This document shows positions 50,601 through 62,137 of a DNA stretch of 64,000 bases, piece after piece; positions within the stretch are counted from its first letter, which is position 1; the number at the start of each line of letters is the position of its first letter. This stretch comes from Tulasnella sp. 424 (lineage: Eukaryota > Basidiomycota > Agaricomycetes > Cantharellales > Tulasnellaceae): assembly GCA_019633425.1 (NCBI GenBank), contig WSUB01000003.1, positions 251,480 through 315,479 of the forward strand, in the 5' to 3' direction. Below the pieces are notes generated by a model. The model had not been told where the DNA came from. It did no database searches and saw nothing but the letters and a program-made list of their open reading frames with translations. Made by a program: the position numbers and the translations under genes.

Positions 50601-51612
50601 AAGGGTCGAATGGATTCGAACATGGTAGGAGATTCGATGAGGAGCATAATTTCCTTCCGCCCCATCTGAGACTTTTGAAGTTGTCGGAGAATACGAAGCT
50701 CCACTTCTGCATCAAAAAATGACACTCGAACCTTCACCCTGTTTTTTTGCTCCTTGGCGCTCTCGAGAAGTTCGTTGAACGAGCTGGATATAACGCCCAG
50801 GTACACTCGTAACGGACTACCGTCGGCTTTCCAGATGAGGGCGACCAGCCAACCTTGCGTCAAGCGTTTCTTCCCAACACTTTCCCAGTAAGCCGTACGT
50901 TTGGCCTGAGCCTTGTGCCGGGCGTCTCCGGGCGGAGCGTCGAAGTCGAGCTCGACCGAAATGCCTCGTCTGTCGCATGTCATCAGTCCAAATTTGGCAC
51001 CCGTGTAGAGACTGAAACGGATCGAGTCTCGATCTTGCTCGCACTTGTACCAGCCTCCATTATTCTTGATCAGTTCGCTTAACGCGGTCTTCTCATCAGG
51101 AGGCTTCGCCAGGTCGTCGAGAACTGCGCCGATAGAAGTTCGGATAGGAGCGCTGTTGGGAACTTTAGAATTTCGTCAACCTAGGAACGATGGTGAACCT
51201 ACATCAGCTCTTCCCTCAGAAGCCGGAACTGAATGTCCAGCAATCTCTCCATGCTCTCCGACGGAAGATGGTGCGGTGCTTTCCTTATATTTCCTGGGAG
51301 GTAAGTTTCGGCCGTTGAGACTAATTCGGAATGGGGAGGAACGACTCGGATGTCCTTGATGGACGTATGATCGTTTTCGTGTTGGGGCCCCCCCTCTCGA
51401 AGCTCTCCCGGCGGTTGATATGGGATTAGCATTTGAGGCAAGTATCCTTTTTGTGTGGCGGCGGGGTCCCTTTCCGCTGGCCTCCAAGTTTCTTGCTGCG
51501 CTCCTCGTGTGGCTTCCGAGCGTTCTGGCGGAACAATATGCAACATATTGCATAGGTCATTCCGGCAGCTACCGCTCTGATATAAAGGGCAGATGATGCG
51601 CTTGGGTGGCAT
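44669..51612 (-). CDS. ZNFX1: ZNFX1-like helicase, copy 1 (N-terminal internal deletion)
   Basis: SF1 (UPF1-like) RNA helicase with NFX1-type zinc fingers; relatives act in RNA silencing and antiviral defence. 21 phase-consistent exons give 1941 residues (exon 5' ends at 51612, 51152, 50251, 50177, 49225, 49114, 48965, 48839, 48646, 48403, 48136, 48057, 47916, 47617, 47341, 47096, 46586, 46457, 46042, 44913, 44794). Order: a CCCH finger with short spacing (C8-x7-C-x4-C-x3-H25); helicase with Walker A PPGTGKS split by an intron, TNHALD, VEEAGQVLEAHIL, GDPLQLRP, DVQRRMRPE, VDNFQGEE and RTNVALSRAK; NFX1-like Cys/His repeats (about 1090-1406); a RING-like block (CPTCAPDD, CGHVFTVETL, CPLCRVPI); a 356-residue helical domain; RZ finger (CPNGHVY, CGDAM, CPECG). 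Compared with copy 2 about 332 N-terminal codons and one zinc-finger exon are absent. Confidence 0.88.
47147..47341 (-). repeat. Zinc-finger repeat exon, copy 1 (single)
   Basis: 195-base exon flanked by phase-2 introns on both sides. It encodes WQVDFPSDT, PPCEEQC, RGHPCDKLC, CGKCQ and CGHYIRLQ, one NFX1-like finger module. Corresponds to the two exons at 55117-55311 and 54872-55066 in copy 2. Confidence 0.85.
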
Positions 51613-52390
51613 TCTTTAACTTGGGCACTCGGTTACGACTTTGCGGGGTGGTTAGTCGTCGAGTAATGTTGAGGAAGGAGGACCTTTCCGGCTTTAAGAG
51701 AGGGGCGGTCGGGAATACACTTTAGGAAGGTTCGGGTAATCGGCTTCTAGCCCGGTTCATTCAATTGGAGGAGGTCCGCAAGATTCCCTTTATGGAACCA
51801 CGAGAGAGATCCTCGTCGGTTCCTGACTCCGGGTAGAAAATACGATTTTATAATCTACAGCCATTCACTGCTTCGGCGATACCCAAGTTGATCCCGGACG
51901 CATACTCGTGAAAGTCGAGCGGAGACACGGATGGTGATATATCTGCCCGACTTTGCTCTAGGCGGGAAGGTTCTGTCGTTGGTTGCTCATGAGATCAAGT
52001 CCTAAGTGGGCAGGGCGTGGGACTATCTACCCACCCCCACCGCGAATCGCCGTGGCGCCAGGCGCAGAGGCTCAAGCCGCGACGCAGCCTGACTTGCACC
52101 GCACCCATGCTCTCCTACCTCCGCCGGGCATGAAATATCTCGATCATTTGTCTCGCTTTATCAAAACTCGTCGCTTTTGTCATCTCGAGACCTCGCAATC
52201 ACTGAACTGTATGATCCAAAGTAGTCTTAGCTCTAATTCGCGCCTCGAGCCGTTGCACCTCCATGAGAATTGCGTTGTAGTTTAGAATGCGCTCGCAATC
52301 CCCCAGTTTACTCGAAATACACGTCCGTTTTTAATTCACTAATACAATTCACGCGCCACTCCGCTCGAATGGGCCGTCTGCTAGACCTTC
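51613..52390. promoter_or_regulatory. Spacer between ZNFX1-like copies 1 and 2
   Basis: 778 bases: 5' flank of copy 1 and 3' flank of copy 2. The first 360 bases match the 5' flank of copy 2 (60955-61320), so the promoter appears to have been duplicated with the gene; the part from 52336 matches the 3' flank of copy 1. Confidence 0.65.
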
Positions 52391-55300
52391 CTACCGAGCG
52401 AGGTTTTCAAGGTCCATAGCTCGCGTATTTGTGCCAGTTCTGTGTAAGGTACGGCGACGACCGCCGACAGCACAACCACATTCGGGACACCTCGATTCTA
52501 CCACAGCATCTCCACGCTAAGGATGATTATTAACTTCGTCAGCGGGAGGGTCGAATGGCTAGACGAGGGAACGAAATACCTCAGCCATGCTGTACACATG
52601 CCCATTGGAGCATTGGTAGAAATGTCCACGAGTATCTTTTAGGCATTCCCTCAGCGCGTTGTACACCATAGGCAGGTCCTCAAACTCACTAGATACTAAG
52701 GATCGATGGATAAATGTTTTGAGAATATCCTCCTTTTCTTGCTCGGTCAAGGCTTGGGCGTAGACGACACCTTTTTTAAGCTGAAGGATCAACTTGACCC
52801 ATCTGTCGATGATCCTTTGTGCGGGCTCCATAAAGTTTTTGACAAGCCACCTGTTATCTCTGTGACCCTGCGCCACGAAGAGGCGATACCGGTTTGCCTG
52901 AGAGACCTTCTCCGCTCGAGCTGCTTCGTAACCCTCCCTGGCTTCATGTTCGAACTCTTTCAGCAGCATGCTGTTTCTTTGCAACCCCAATTGGTGACTA
53001 AAAGTCTGGAACTCGGCTTCCATTGCGAGGATCGCAGTCTTGACAACTTGGCGATATGATCGAGACTTTTCTGCGGTTTCCAAGGTGAGTGCCGCGTCGC
53101 GTCGGATCGAAGATAGCATATAGGTAATGAAATTTTCCCAGCAGATGAAAACCTTGGATGGGTTCAAACCTTTCCTCTGGAGGTGATCAGAGATCCTTTG
53201 GGCGGCATGAATGAGGAGAAAGCGGATATGAATGGTTGTCCAGCATGCTTCAACTCGGAAGCGTTGGTCTGCCTTTGGTGTTGATGAAGCGCCGCAATCT
53301 TTCTTCGCTCTCTTTAATACTGCTTCGTCAAAGGTGAAGGATGGAGACAGTTCCTCCAGTATGGGTGGTTCAACCGTGTAGCGGTGACGAAGGGTTGCGA
53401 CTGCAGCCTCCCACGCGCGTACATGCGCCGAGTTTGTTGAGGCAACAGCGCAGGCTTGATCATAAGCTTGGAGAATACCACTGACTGCGTTGTTCCAGGC
53501 CACAGCGAGGGCTTCTGGTAATTGGTGACGATCTTTGATCTGGGAGCCAAATCGCGCTGACGCGACTGGAACTGGCTCGCCATTCGGAATGACCTCGAAA
53601 TCGACGGATGCGATGGAACTTGCTGAAAGGCCATCGGGCACGGTGAATGCGTCGTATGGAAGGGATCTCAATTCGCGTTTCACACTTTTGACAGCGGGAT
53701 CCCCATTGCCGAACGCTGAGACGTGATCGCTCACATAACGCAACGCGCTTCGACATTTGTTCGCAACGTTCTAAATAATGTTCGACCAATGGTTAGTCAA
53801 TAAGGCGCTGACAGGGAAAACGCTCTGACCTGTTCGGACAAGTCTAGATCCGCACGTTTCAGCATTCTACCGTACCGGTTGCTTTTGATGGGAACTCGAC
53901 AAAGCGGACAAAGTGGGTGCTTCTGTAGTCCCTGAGGTGGAGTGGCAAGCTGCAGCCAACGCTTGCCTACCTTCTTATAGTACGAGGCAAGCTCGCAAAG
54001 CCCGTCAAGCGTCTCAACAGTGAACACGTGACCGCATTCGAGAGTGATGAGCATGCTATCCAGTCCACGACCACCAATGTCCACATCGCTGAGCGAACTC
54101 TGCATGATGAAGTCGACGACTTGAGACTTGACATTGTCCGGAGCACAGGTCGGACATATCTGGATCTCGCACGGCTCTCCGCAAACTAGCCGCCCGCCGA
54201 CATCAGAATAGAACAAATTCACGGCTTGATTAATCACCCACCAGAAGGACAAGGGTGACCACAGGACAGAGTGCCATTACAGCGTAAATCACAGGGTAAA
54301 CGGGCGCAAGGCTATCGAGAAGGTTCAGCCTGAAGACGAGACTGGTCGAGACACTCGGACTCACCGCGCTACAGACAACCGGGCAAGCATGATGGTCGCA
54401 CGCCCAGTCGCAAGGCTCCATGCATGGCACGCACGGCTCAGAACAGGCACGTTTGCAGGCGTGATGGCTACAAAATTGGCGACAACGCTCTTGACAGAAT
54501 ATATCAGAACAATCATGCTCTTCTGAACAATCTCCTCCGCACTGATGCTGGCAGCGAAGATCTCGCTCGCATGGATGCCTAGCATGCCGCTGGCGTTGAA
54601 TATACCCGTTGCGCTCAACTCGGTGGTTCAAGGCCTGGCATTCGGAGCAACGTGCGCCGCACGATTTGGAACAGCAGGGCATGGCTAGGTCACATCGTGA
54701 TTGACACTGCAGCGAACGAGGATCGACTGAGCAAGCGACTTCAACTGGATGTCCGCATGTTGGAATGGCCTTTGTGACGAGCTCTTTGCAAGGGGTATCT
54801 AGTGGGAAATCCGCTTGCCAGCTGAGAGTTTTGTTCAGTTCAGATAGTCTCTCTCAAGCTGCTTCACATACCATTGCAAACGGATGTAATGACCGCAAGG
54901 GCGTTGCCCTTTGACGAAGAGTTGACATTTTCCACAAGGTGCGGTGCAGAGCTTGTTGCAAGGGTGACCGCGAGCGCACGTACGAATGCATTGTGCCTCG
55001 CATGGCGGTATGGTCCCTGCAACGAGTTCCTCGCAAGGGGTGTCTGACGGGAAATCCACTTGCCAGCTGAGAGTTTCGTTCAGTTCAGTCTAGTTCTCTC
55101 AAGCTGCTTCACGTACCATTGCAAACGAATGGAATGACCGCAAGCGCGTTTCGCGTTGACGGGGGATTGACATTTTCCGCAAGGTGTGTTGCAGAGCTTG
55201 TTGCATGGATGACCGCGAGCGCACGTACGAAGGCATTGTTCCTCGCATGGCGGTATGGTTCCTGCAACGAGCTCTTCGCAAGGGGTGTCTGACGGGAAAT

Positions 55301-58300
55301 CCACTTGCCAGCTGAGAGTTTTGCTCAGTTCAGGTAGTCTCTCTCAAGCGGCTTTACATACCATTTCAAACGGATGGAATGACCGCAAGGGAGGTTCGCG
55401 TTAGAAGGGAATTGACATTTTCCACAAGGTACGGCGCAGAGCTTATCGCAAGGGTGACCGCGAGCGCACATTCGAAGGCATCGTGCCCTGCAGTTTGCCG
55501 ATCTGTGATTCTGGTCGTCGAGATGACACTGTAGTGGACAAAGATGTCCGCAATCCAGTCTAGCGTTGCATGTGAGGAGACAACCGCCTGAACCGAGAAT
55601 GATATTTATTCAGTAACGGAGACAGTTCCAACGTAGGGCTGAGTGGGTTGCGGCCATTCTCACCAGTTGGGGCATGGAGCGCTATCTGACCAGGAGCATT
55701 GATAGGCGTAATATTTTGGGGGTGCCTATAACAGGCGATCGAGATTGCAGGGCCTATTGCGTCTTGACGTTTCAATTCTGCGATCACCCCGCACCACATT
55801 TCACTCCGAGCGAGGTCGTCGGCATTTCCAAGGATGTACATTCCGTCTTTGGCACGAGACAGGGCAACGTTGGTCCTGTTTTTAGACTTGGAGACGAGAG
55901 ATTGAATATCAATGAAAGTCGACCAGCAGCTGTTGACTAACCTTCAAGAAACCAATCCCTCTGCTTGCTGCTGGGTTTCCGCCGGAGTTCCGGACTAGCG
56001 AAAGAATTACCACCCGCCCTTCCTCGCCTAGAGGAACCCTTTTAGATAATCTCTAGGTGGCGAACAGAAGCAAGTACCTTGGAAGTTGTCAACGGTTCTC
56101 AACAGACTATAATGCATCGATTTCAGGGTTTAGATGAGTTGTCCACGCCCAGGCGGTCCGACTTACACACGACTGCTGATTTTGACCTGCTGCACGGTTG
56201 CTTCGAAAATACCAGCTACATCGTCTTCATCTCGATGATCTACCAGCTGTGCGGCATCTCTTTCATCGACCACGGTCATAACTTCGCCAGCTAGCGCTTT
56301 GCGGATTTTAACAAGTTGCCCGAGATATGCGCAAAGAACTACAATGTCCCCAGTTTCGGTATATGCTCCTTGCCTATCGAAGTGCAAGCGTCAGCTCCGC
56401 AAAACGGCAAGCACCGATGGAAAGTACCTCAATAAATGTAGGACGAGATCTTTGATCATGTTAACTTCGAAGGTGTTTGTCTTGGAGACAGATTCCTCTC
56501 CAGCGCCGCCCTCTCCATGGCGGTGATCTAAGAAAAAGACATCCTTTGCCATGCCTCGGATCGAAGGCCGTGCCTTTACGGTGTCGTTGTCGATCAGGGA
56601 TGGATATAGGGTGCAACTGAGCGACAAGGTTAGTTGGTAAGCATCCAAGGAGCAGAGGCACACCGACCGTATCAGTTCCGAAACCTCTGGTCGCATTCGG
56701 CGTTGTACATCCAGACGAGACATGCGGAGGCCAGAGGAGGACAATCTTTCCATGAGTGATCGGTCGAGTTGGTAAACCTGACCGATACCAGGGTTGTCGG
56801 CGGAGAGTTCTAGAGATAGTTGTCTCAGCATCGAGAAATCGTTCGAGGGCATCAAGCTTACGGTAGCTCTCGATCGTAGGTCTCAGCTGAAGTGGATCGC
56901 CAATCAAGATCATATGTTGAATGGAAGGAACCAGACCTAAACCTAGGGTTTAGCGCTCAGCTCTTGCTTGACCCGTTCGGAAACTCACTTGCGAGAATGT
57001 GCGCTTCGAGAACTTGACCCGCTTCCTCTACCAAGAGTACTCGAGGTGCCACACTCCTCAACAGCTCCGTCAACTTAGCGGCACCTAGAGGGCATCTAGA
57101 GTAAGATACCCCTGGTCAGGTAGGGGGGAAGAATTTCCGTACCGTTTGTGGTGCAACCGATAATGACAGCGTTGGCAAGAACCTCAAGCTTTGACTGTAT
57201 GTAAGATTGAGCATTTATCCAACGGGTTTCGCGTTGCTAAAAAACAGCCATACCTTATCTTGGATTTCCTTCCATTCCACACTCACTTCGCGATGTCGCT
57301 CCTTCAACCGCTCAAATTCTTCCAGTTGCTCCTGTTGGGTGCCTTCCAGCATTCCCTGATTTAACCGTATGTTCAAACGATCTCGTTCGCCCTTTGACAT
57401 GTTCCATATCTCGTGGTCCTGGAGAAGTTGGTCGACGCTTCGATTTGTGGTCGGAGGAGGGGGTATGTCCCGGGATCCACAGATTTTCTCGAAAAATGAC
57501 TGCCGAGCGTCGGACCAGGTTTTGCGATCCATTGCAGGGATTGGGTTAGCATCATTTGCAGCAGTGTCCGACCGAGCGGCCCCGCGATTCTTGTCCCGGC
57601 CAGTACCTCCCCCGGCAGAAGGCGAGGAAGAGCTTCCGGATCCCGCTTTTGGAGTCGTGTATGTGATGAAGGCCAAGTCACCGCCTTCACGCCAGAAGTC
57701 GACCAACGACTTGGGCTGATTTTGCCTATTTGAATGTTTGTAGTCGTGGTCATGTTTCGACTGATCAAAGAGCTCTTGAATCCAAGACGGAGGATTATGC
57801 AGTTCGGTGTGGTGAAGTGGATACTGGGACAATAAATAATTATCGAGCTGGACCGGTCGACTCTTCTCTCCAATGATCTCATTCATAAAATCCTTCATGG
57901 CTTCTTCGGCACGTTTCATCTCTGCATAGGCTCTTCCTGAGGCTCGATCTCTGCGGGCTTTGTTGGCATTCATCAAGATATTGTCCAAGGATAGTTCCGC
58001 GACAGTTTCGTCAGCTGAGCGTGAACCCAATCGAACGATCTGGTCTGTTATATTCTTTTCGAGGACTCTCACGATAATGTTGTCGAGAGCGTGGTTGGTA
58101 AAAGCAATGAGCAAAATTGGCCGAATTTTGTTTGCAATAAGGACGCGGAGAATTTCGATGCCTGTATAACTCTATTGTTTCCCTGTCAGTGCCAAGTACT
58201 CAAGCGTACGGGGCGGAGACGATTCTAACCTTTCCCGTTCCTGGAGGTCTACGCACGATCTAATTAGTAATGGATCCCCTGTAAACGAAGCGACCTACCC

Positions 58301-60954
58301 TTGGATCAGTGACACTTCCGAGGTCAAAGCGTCCACCATGGCCTCAGCTTGTGTATCATCCAGACGACTCTTTTGCCTCAGAATAGTACGAGCTCTTGCA
58401 ACAGAGTTGGGGTCATGAGGACGAAGAAGGAGATCCCTTGGTCGATCGAACAGACTGCTAAGGTCAAAGTTGAACTGAGGATGAACATAGGCCGGAGGTG
58501 CGACCCTGATTTGGCTGAGGTCCCCAGAGTCGAAGAGGGGAAGGTAGTCGGAGAAGGGAATCGAAGTCGGTTCTTGGGCCTTGAGAGTTTCTAGAAAGGG
58601 GCGAACAGATTCGAACATGGCGGGGGATTCGATGAGGATCATGGTTTCCTTCCGCCCCATCTGAGACTTTTGAAGTCGTCGGAGAATACGAAGCTCCACT
58701 TCGGCATCAAAAAACGACACTCGGACCTTCACCCTTTTTTCTTGCTTCTTGGTGCTCTCGAGGAGGTCCTTGAACGAGCTGGATATAACGCCCAGGTATA
58801 CTCGCAACGGACCGCCGTCGACTTTCCAGATAAGAGCGACCAGCCCACCTTGCGTCAAGCGTTTCTTCCCAACACTTTCCCAGTACGTCGTACGTTTGGC
58901 CTGAGTCTTGTGGCGGGCGTCTCCAGGTGGAGCGTCGAAGTCGAGCTCGACCGAAATGCCTCGCCTGTCGCATGCCATCAGTCCGAATTTGGCATCCGTG
59001 TAGAGACTAAAACGGATCGAGTCTCGATCTTGCTCGCATTTGTACAGACCCCCATTATTCTTGATCAGTTCGCTTAATACGGTCTTCTCATTGGGAGGCT
59101 TTGCCAGGTCGTCGAGAATTGCGCCAATAGAGGCTCGGATAGGAGCGCTGTTGGGAACGTTAGAATTTCGTCAACCTAATAACGACGATGAACCTACATT
59201 AGCTCTTCCCTCAGAAGCCGGAACTGAATGTCCAGCAATCTCTCCATGCTCTCCGACGGAAGATGGTGCGGTGCTCCCCCTACGTTTCCGGGGAGGTACG
59301 TTGGGGCCGTTGAGACTAATTCGGAGTGGGGAGGAACTATTCGGATGTCCTTGATGGACGCATGATCGTTTTCGTGTTGAGGGCCGCCCTCTCGAAGCTC
59401 TCCCGGAGGTTGATATGTGAGTTGCATCTGAAGCAAGTATCCTTTTTGTCTGGCGACTGGGTCCCTTTCCGCTGGTCTCCGAGGGTCTTGCCGCACTCGT
59501 CGTGTTGTGGCTTCCGAGCGTTCGATGAGATCGACCAACGGCTTTATTGACTTCTTCAGCTGATCGACCGTGTGCTGGCGCTGATCGACAGGGAGGTCGA
59601 CAATACTGTCGGTAAATGTGTAACGAGATGAGCATATTGCCGTTCCCCATTGGTTGAGCCATCGGACGAGGTTGCGGATGAGGGTCGTGAGATTGTCTGA
59701 ATGCCCAGTTGGTTTGAAGCGCTTGACATATCTGGCGACAAAAAGATCTTTAGACCAACATAAACAATAAAATAGTCAAGCATCTTCACTCGTATAAGGC
59801 GGTGATGAGTGCTTTGAAGACGTGCAGTCCACTTTGTGAATTCCACGGTTCATCGAAAGAACGTCGCGCCATGCAGCTTTCCATACATCTATCGATCGTG
59901 AGGGCTACATGATCGAGGTTGTTATTGATGAGACCATACAATGCACTGGAGGTTCTATGTGAGTCGTGGCCGAGGCCTCGGATACAGGTTCAATGCTCAC
60001 TTGACGTTCGTTTGGATGGTACTTCGAATGACGAATTCGGAGGACAAATACTAAATAGAACGCGTCAAAACCCGTCCCTTGGTGGACTGGCACACCACAC
60101 GCACTGCGAGCACCGGGAGATAGCCGCGTTGAAAGGATAGGGTATTTCGACCGAGATCGGCCTCTGCGGAGACGTTTTGATGGGCGAGAACCTCTTGAAT
60201 GCGGCGAATTCCATTGCCTGAGGGCTAGTAAAGGATTGAGAAACGATGTTATGTACCAACGTGACGCGGCCTTACATCACCCATTAATTGCAAAAATTCC
60301 TTTAGAACAGCGTGTATCGCATTAGGCTTCCATAATGGCTAAGACGATGGCGGATGACTCACCTGCCCATCCTTAATGAACTAGTTATTGTGGAGCTCAG
60401 TCTGGAATCCAAACGACAAATAATGCGCTCAAACGTACCCAAGTGTTGTTCTGAGGATTTGCACTCTGGAGGATCGAGACGAATGTATAATAATCATCAG
60501 ACCTCCGAAAAACGTAGTCATGCCTGAGGTATACTCTGATGCGGTTGTGTGCTTGAGTGGGTGTAAGCGCAGCGCCAGGTAACGCGCCAGTAAAAGGATT
60601 CGACACGTCTGCGACGTCGTCGTTGTTTAAGGCAACGCGGGGCGGGGGAAGAGGTTCTTGCTCCTGGGTGCTGGCTCCAGCCTTCACGTGACGAAACCTG
60701 CAAGAGAACATGCTCTCGCACTCGCCGGTGGTCCAAAACGCTTTGCAGGCATTCGGCGGCATCCCAGCCGTGCTGGCATTCCCCGAGTTCGAAGTATCAT
60801 TCGCCGCGGCTTGACCGGCGCGTCGGTTCGAATTGCTCTGCGCAGGACTGACTTGTGCGGCTCCTGGCGGTCCAATATGCAACATGTTGCATCGGTCACC
60901 CTTGCGGCAGATACCGCTCTGATGGAAAGGGCAGGTGGTACGCTTGGGTGGCAT
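52391..60954 (-). CDS. ZNFX1: ZNFX1-like helicase, copy 2 (full length, RZ finger altered)
   Basis: 28 phase-consistent exons give 2350 residues. Exon 5' ends: 60954, 60380, 60299, 60217, 60050, 59945, 59731, 59147, 58248, 58171, 57194, 57084, 56936, 56809, 56616, 56373, 56106, 56027, 55886, 55587, 55311, 55066, 54821, 54311, 54185, 53770, 52635, 52516. N-terminus: two CCCH fingers (C8-x7-C-x5-C-x3-H26 and C70-x8-C-x5-C-x3-H89), then a helical region (FQRGYLPVLAYLSSEF, NALYGLINNNLDHVAL). Helicase from about 470, Walker A near 752, TNHALD, VEEAGQVLEAHIL, GDPLQLRP and RTNVALSRAK all intact. Zinc fingers span about 1430-1811 with four modules versus three in copy 1; RING-like block and helical domain follow. 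The C-terminal RZ finger reads CSNGHVY then ERGDAV...CPECG: the second zinc ligand is Arg (CGT at 52514-52516), where copies 1 and 3 have Cys. Confidence 0.9.
54872..55311 (-). repeat. Two tandem zinc-finger repeat exons in copy 2
   Basis: Exons 55117-55311 and 54872-55066 are both exactly 195 bases, phase 2-2, separated by a 50-base intron, and nearly alike in sequence including intron ends. Copy 1 has a single counterpart. An internal exon-plus-intron duplication in copy 2, or loss in copy 1. Confidence 0.85.
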
Positions 60955-62137
60955 TCTTTAACTTGGCCACTCGCTGACGACGTTACGGGTGTTAGTGGTC
61001 TAGTGATGTTGAGGGAGGTGGGGTTGGGAGAGCGGTGGTCGAGATACGCCTCGTGTTTGAACTGACGATTTTGCAGGAAAGGTCGAGTAATCGGCTTCTG
61101 TTCCGGTTCATTCAGCTGGAGGAGGTCCAAGATATTTCCTTTTCTGGAACCATGAGGTAAGATCGCTTTCGTTACCCGAATCCCGGTAGAAAATGCGATT
61201 TCATAATCTGCAGCCATTCACTGCGCGCGTTGGCGATACCCAATTTAATACCGGACACATACTGATGAAAGTCAGGCGGGGACGCGGATGGCGGTAGATG
61301 GGTCCGACTATGTCCTAGGAAGGAAAATTCGGTCATTCGAAATGGCGTTCCCAATACCAGGCACCACTTCACACAGTGGCTTATGAAAGCCTCCACCTGA
61401 CCGCTTCCTGTTTCTCGCCGCCGTTGGCCAACTAGATCCACGTTTAGGATTTACGTGTCTCGGTATTAATATCAGTTTGACTGAGAAATTATGCGAAACG
61501 TGTCTCGCGTGCTTCATCATGACCGCTTGAAGGTGGGTTTTATAAATCCCAACATACGCTAGCTATGATGGAAGTAACATGGAGAGCCTCGGTATCTTAA
61601 CCTACATCGTGTCAGTAACGCAATTTAGACTACGAACAATGAGAACCTAAAGAGGTTGTCGTGCACTTCGTGATGGGAATTCACATTTGCCGTCGTCGGA
61701 GCTTCGCGAACACATTTAAACGCGCCGGTAAAGAACTATCTGGAGAAAAGGAAAGAGCAGCACCGGAGAGGGCTAGTCGATGGTAACGCGTTGCATAACC
61801 ATTGTTCAGAGTGAGGTTTCCTTAGTGACTTTCAAGTACGTTTGTAACCTAGCTAAGGGAGAAGCGACTGCCGGCCCTCAGGTCCATTGGCAAATGACGA
61901 ATATGCACTTTCACTGAGTGACCCCCCTGGGACACCGCGTTATCAGTATAATCAAGGCATAAAGCTCTTATTCAAGTCCCCTCGATCATTCCTACTGATG
62001 TTCGGTAGCAGCTGGAAAGTTTTATCAGTATGGACCGAAAGTTCAAGAGACCCGAACAAGTGGTCGACATTTCAATTCATTACACAAGACGACAGACATC
62101 GAAGTTGTAATCTTTGCAGACATATCCTTTGGCAACT
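60955..62137. promoter_or_regulatory. Spacer between ZNFX1-like copies 2 and 3
   Basis: 5' flank of copy 2 (to about 61320, matching copy 1's flank) followed by about 800 bases of unmatched sequence up to the stop of copy 3. Only short frames; no repeat or RNA gene recognised. Confidence 0.55.

Larger units (their letters stand above)
44612..51975 (-). repeat. Tandem duplication unit 1 (ZNFX1-like copy 1)
   Basis: This unit and 52336-61320 are homologous throughout: coding, most introns, 3' flank and about 360 bases of 5' flank. The left edge begins near a TTCACTAATACAA word present in both units; the right edge fades near 51975 and 61320. Boundaries are approximate, judged by eye. Confidence 0.8.
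52336..61320 (-). repeat. Tandem duplication unit 2 (ZNFX1-like copy 2)
   Basis: Second unit of the array, about 1.6 kb longer than unit 1 because of the extra N-terminal region and one extra zinc-finger exon with its intron. Same orientation as unit 1. Confidence 0.8.

Noticed and set aside
59171..59662. Alternative-frame ORFs opposite or alongside the ZNFX1-like exons (also 51176-51553, 45732-46028, 53460-53789)
   Set aside because: They are shifted frames of conserved coding exons; their parallel occurrence in copies follows from the duplication.
44612..61320. Transposon-mediated amplification of the ZNFX1 array
   Set aside because: No terminal repeats, target-site duplications or transposase-like frames were seen at the unit boundaries; unequal crossing over is the simpler explanation.
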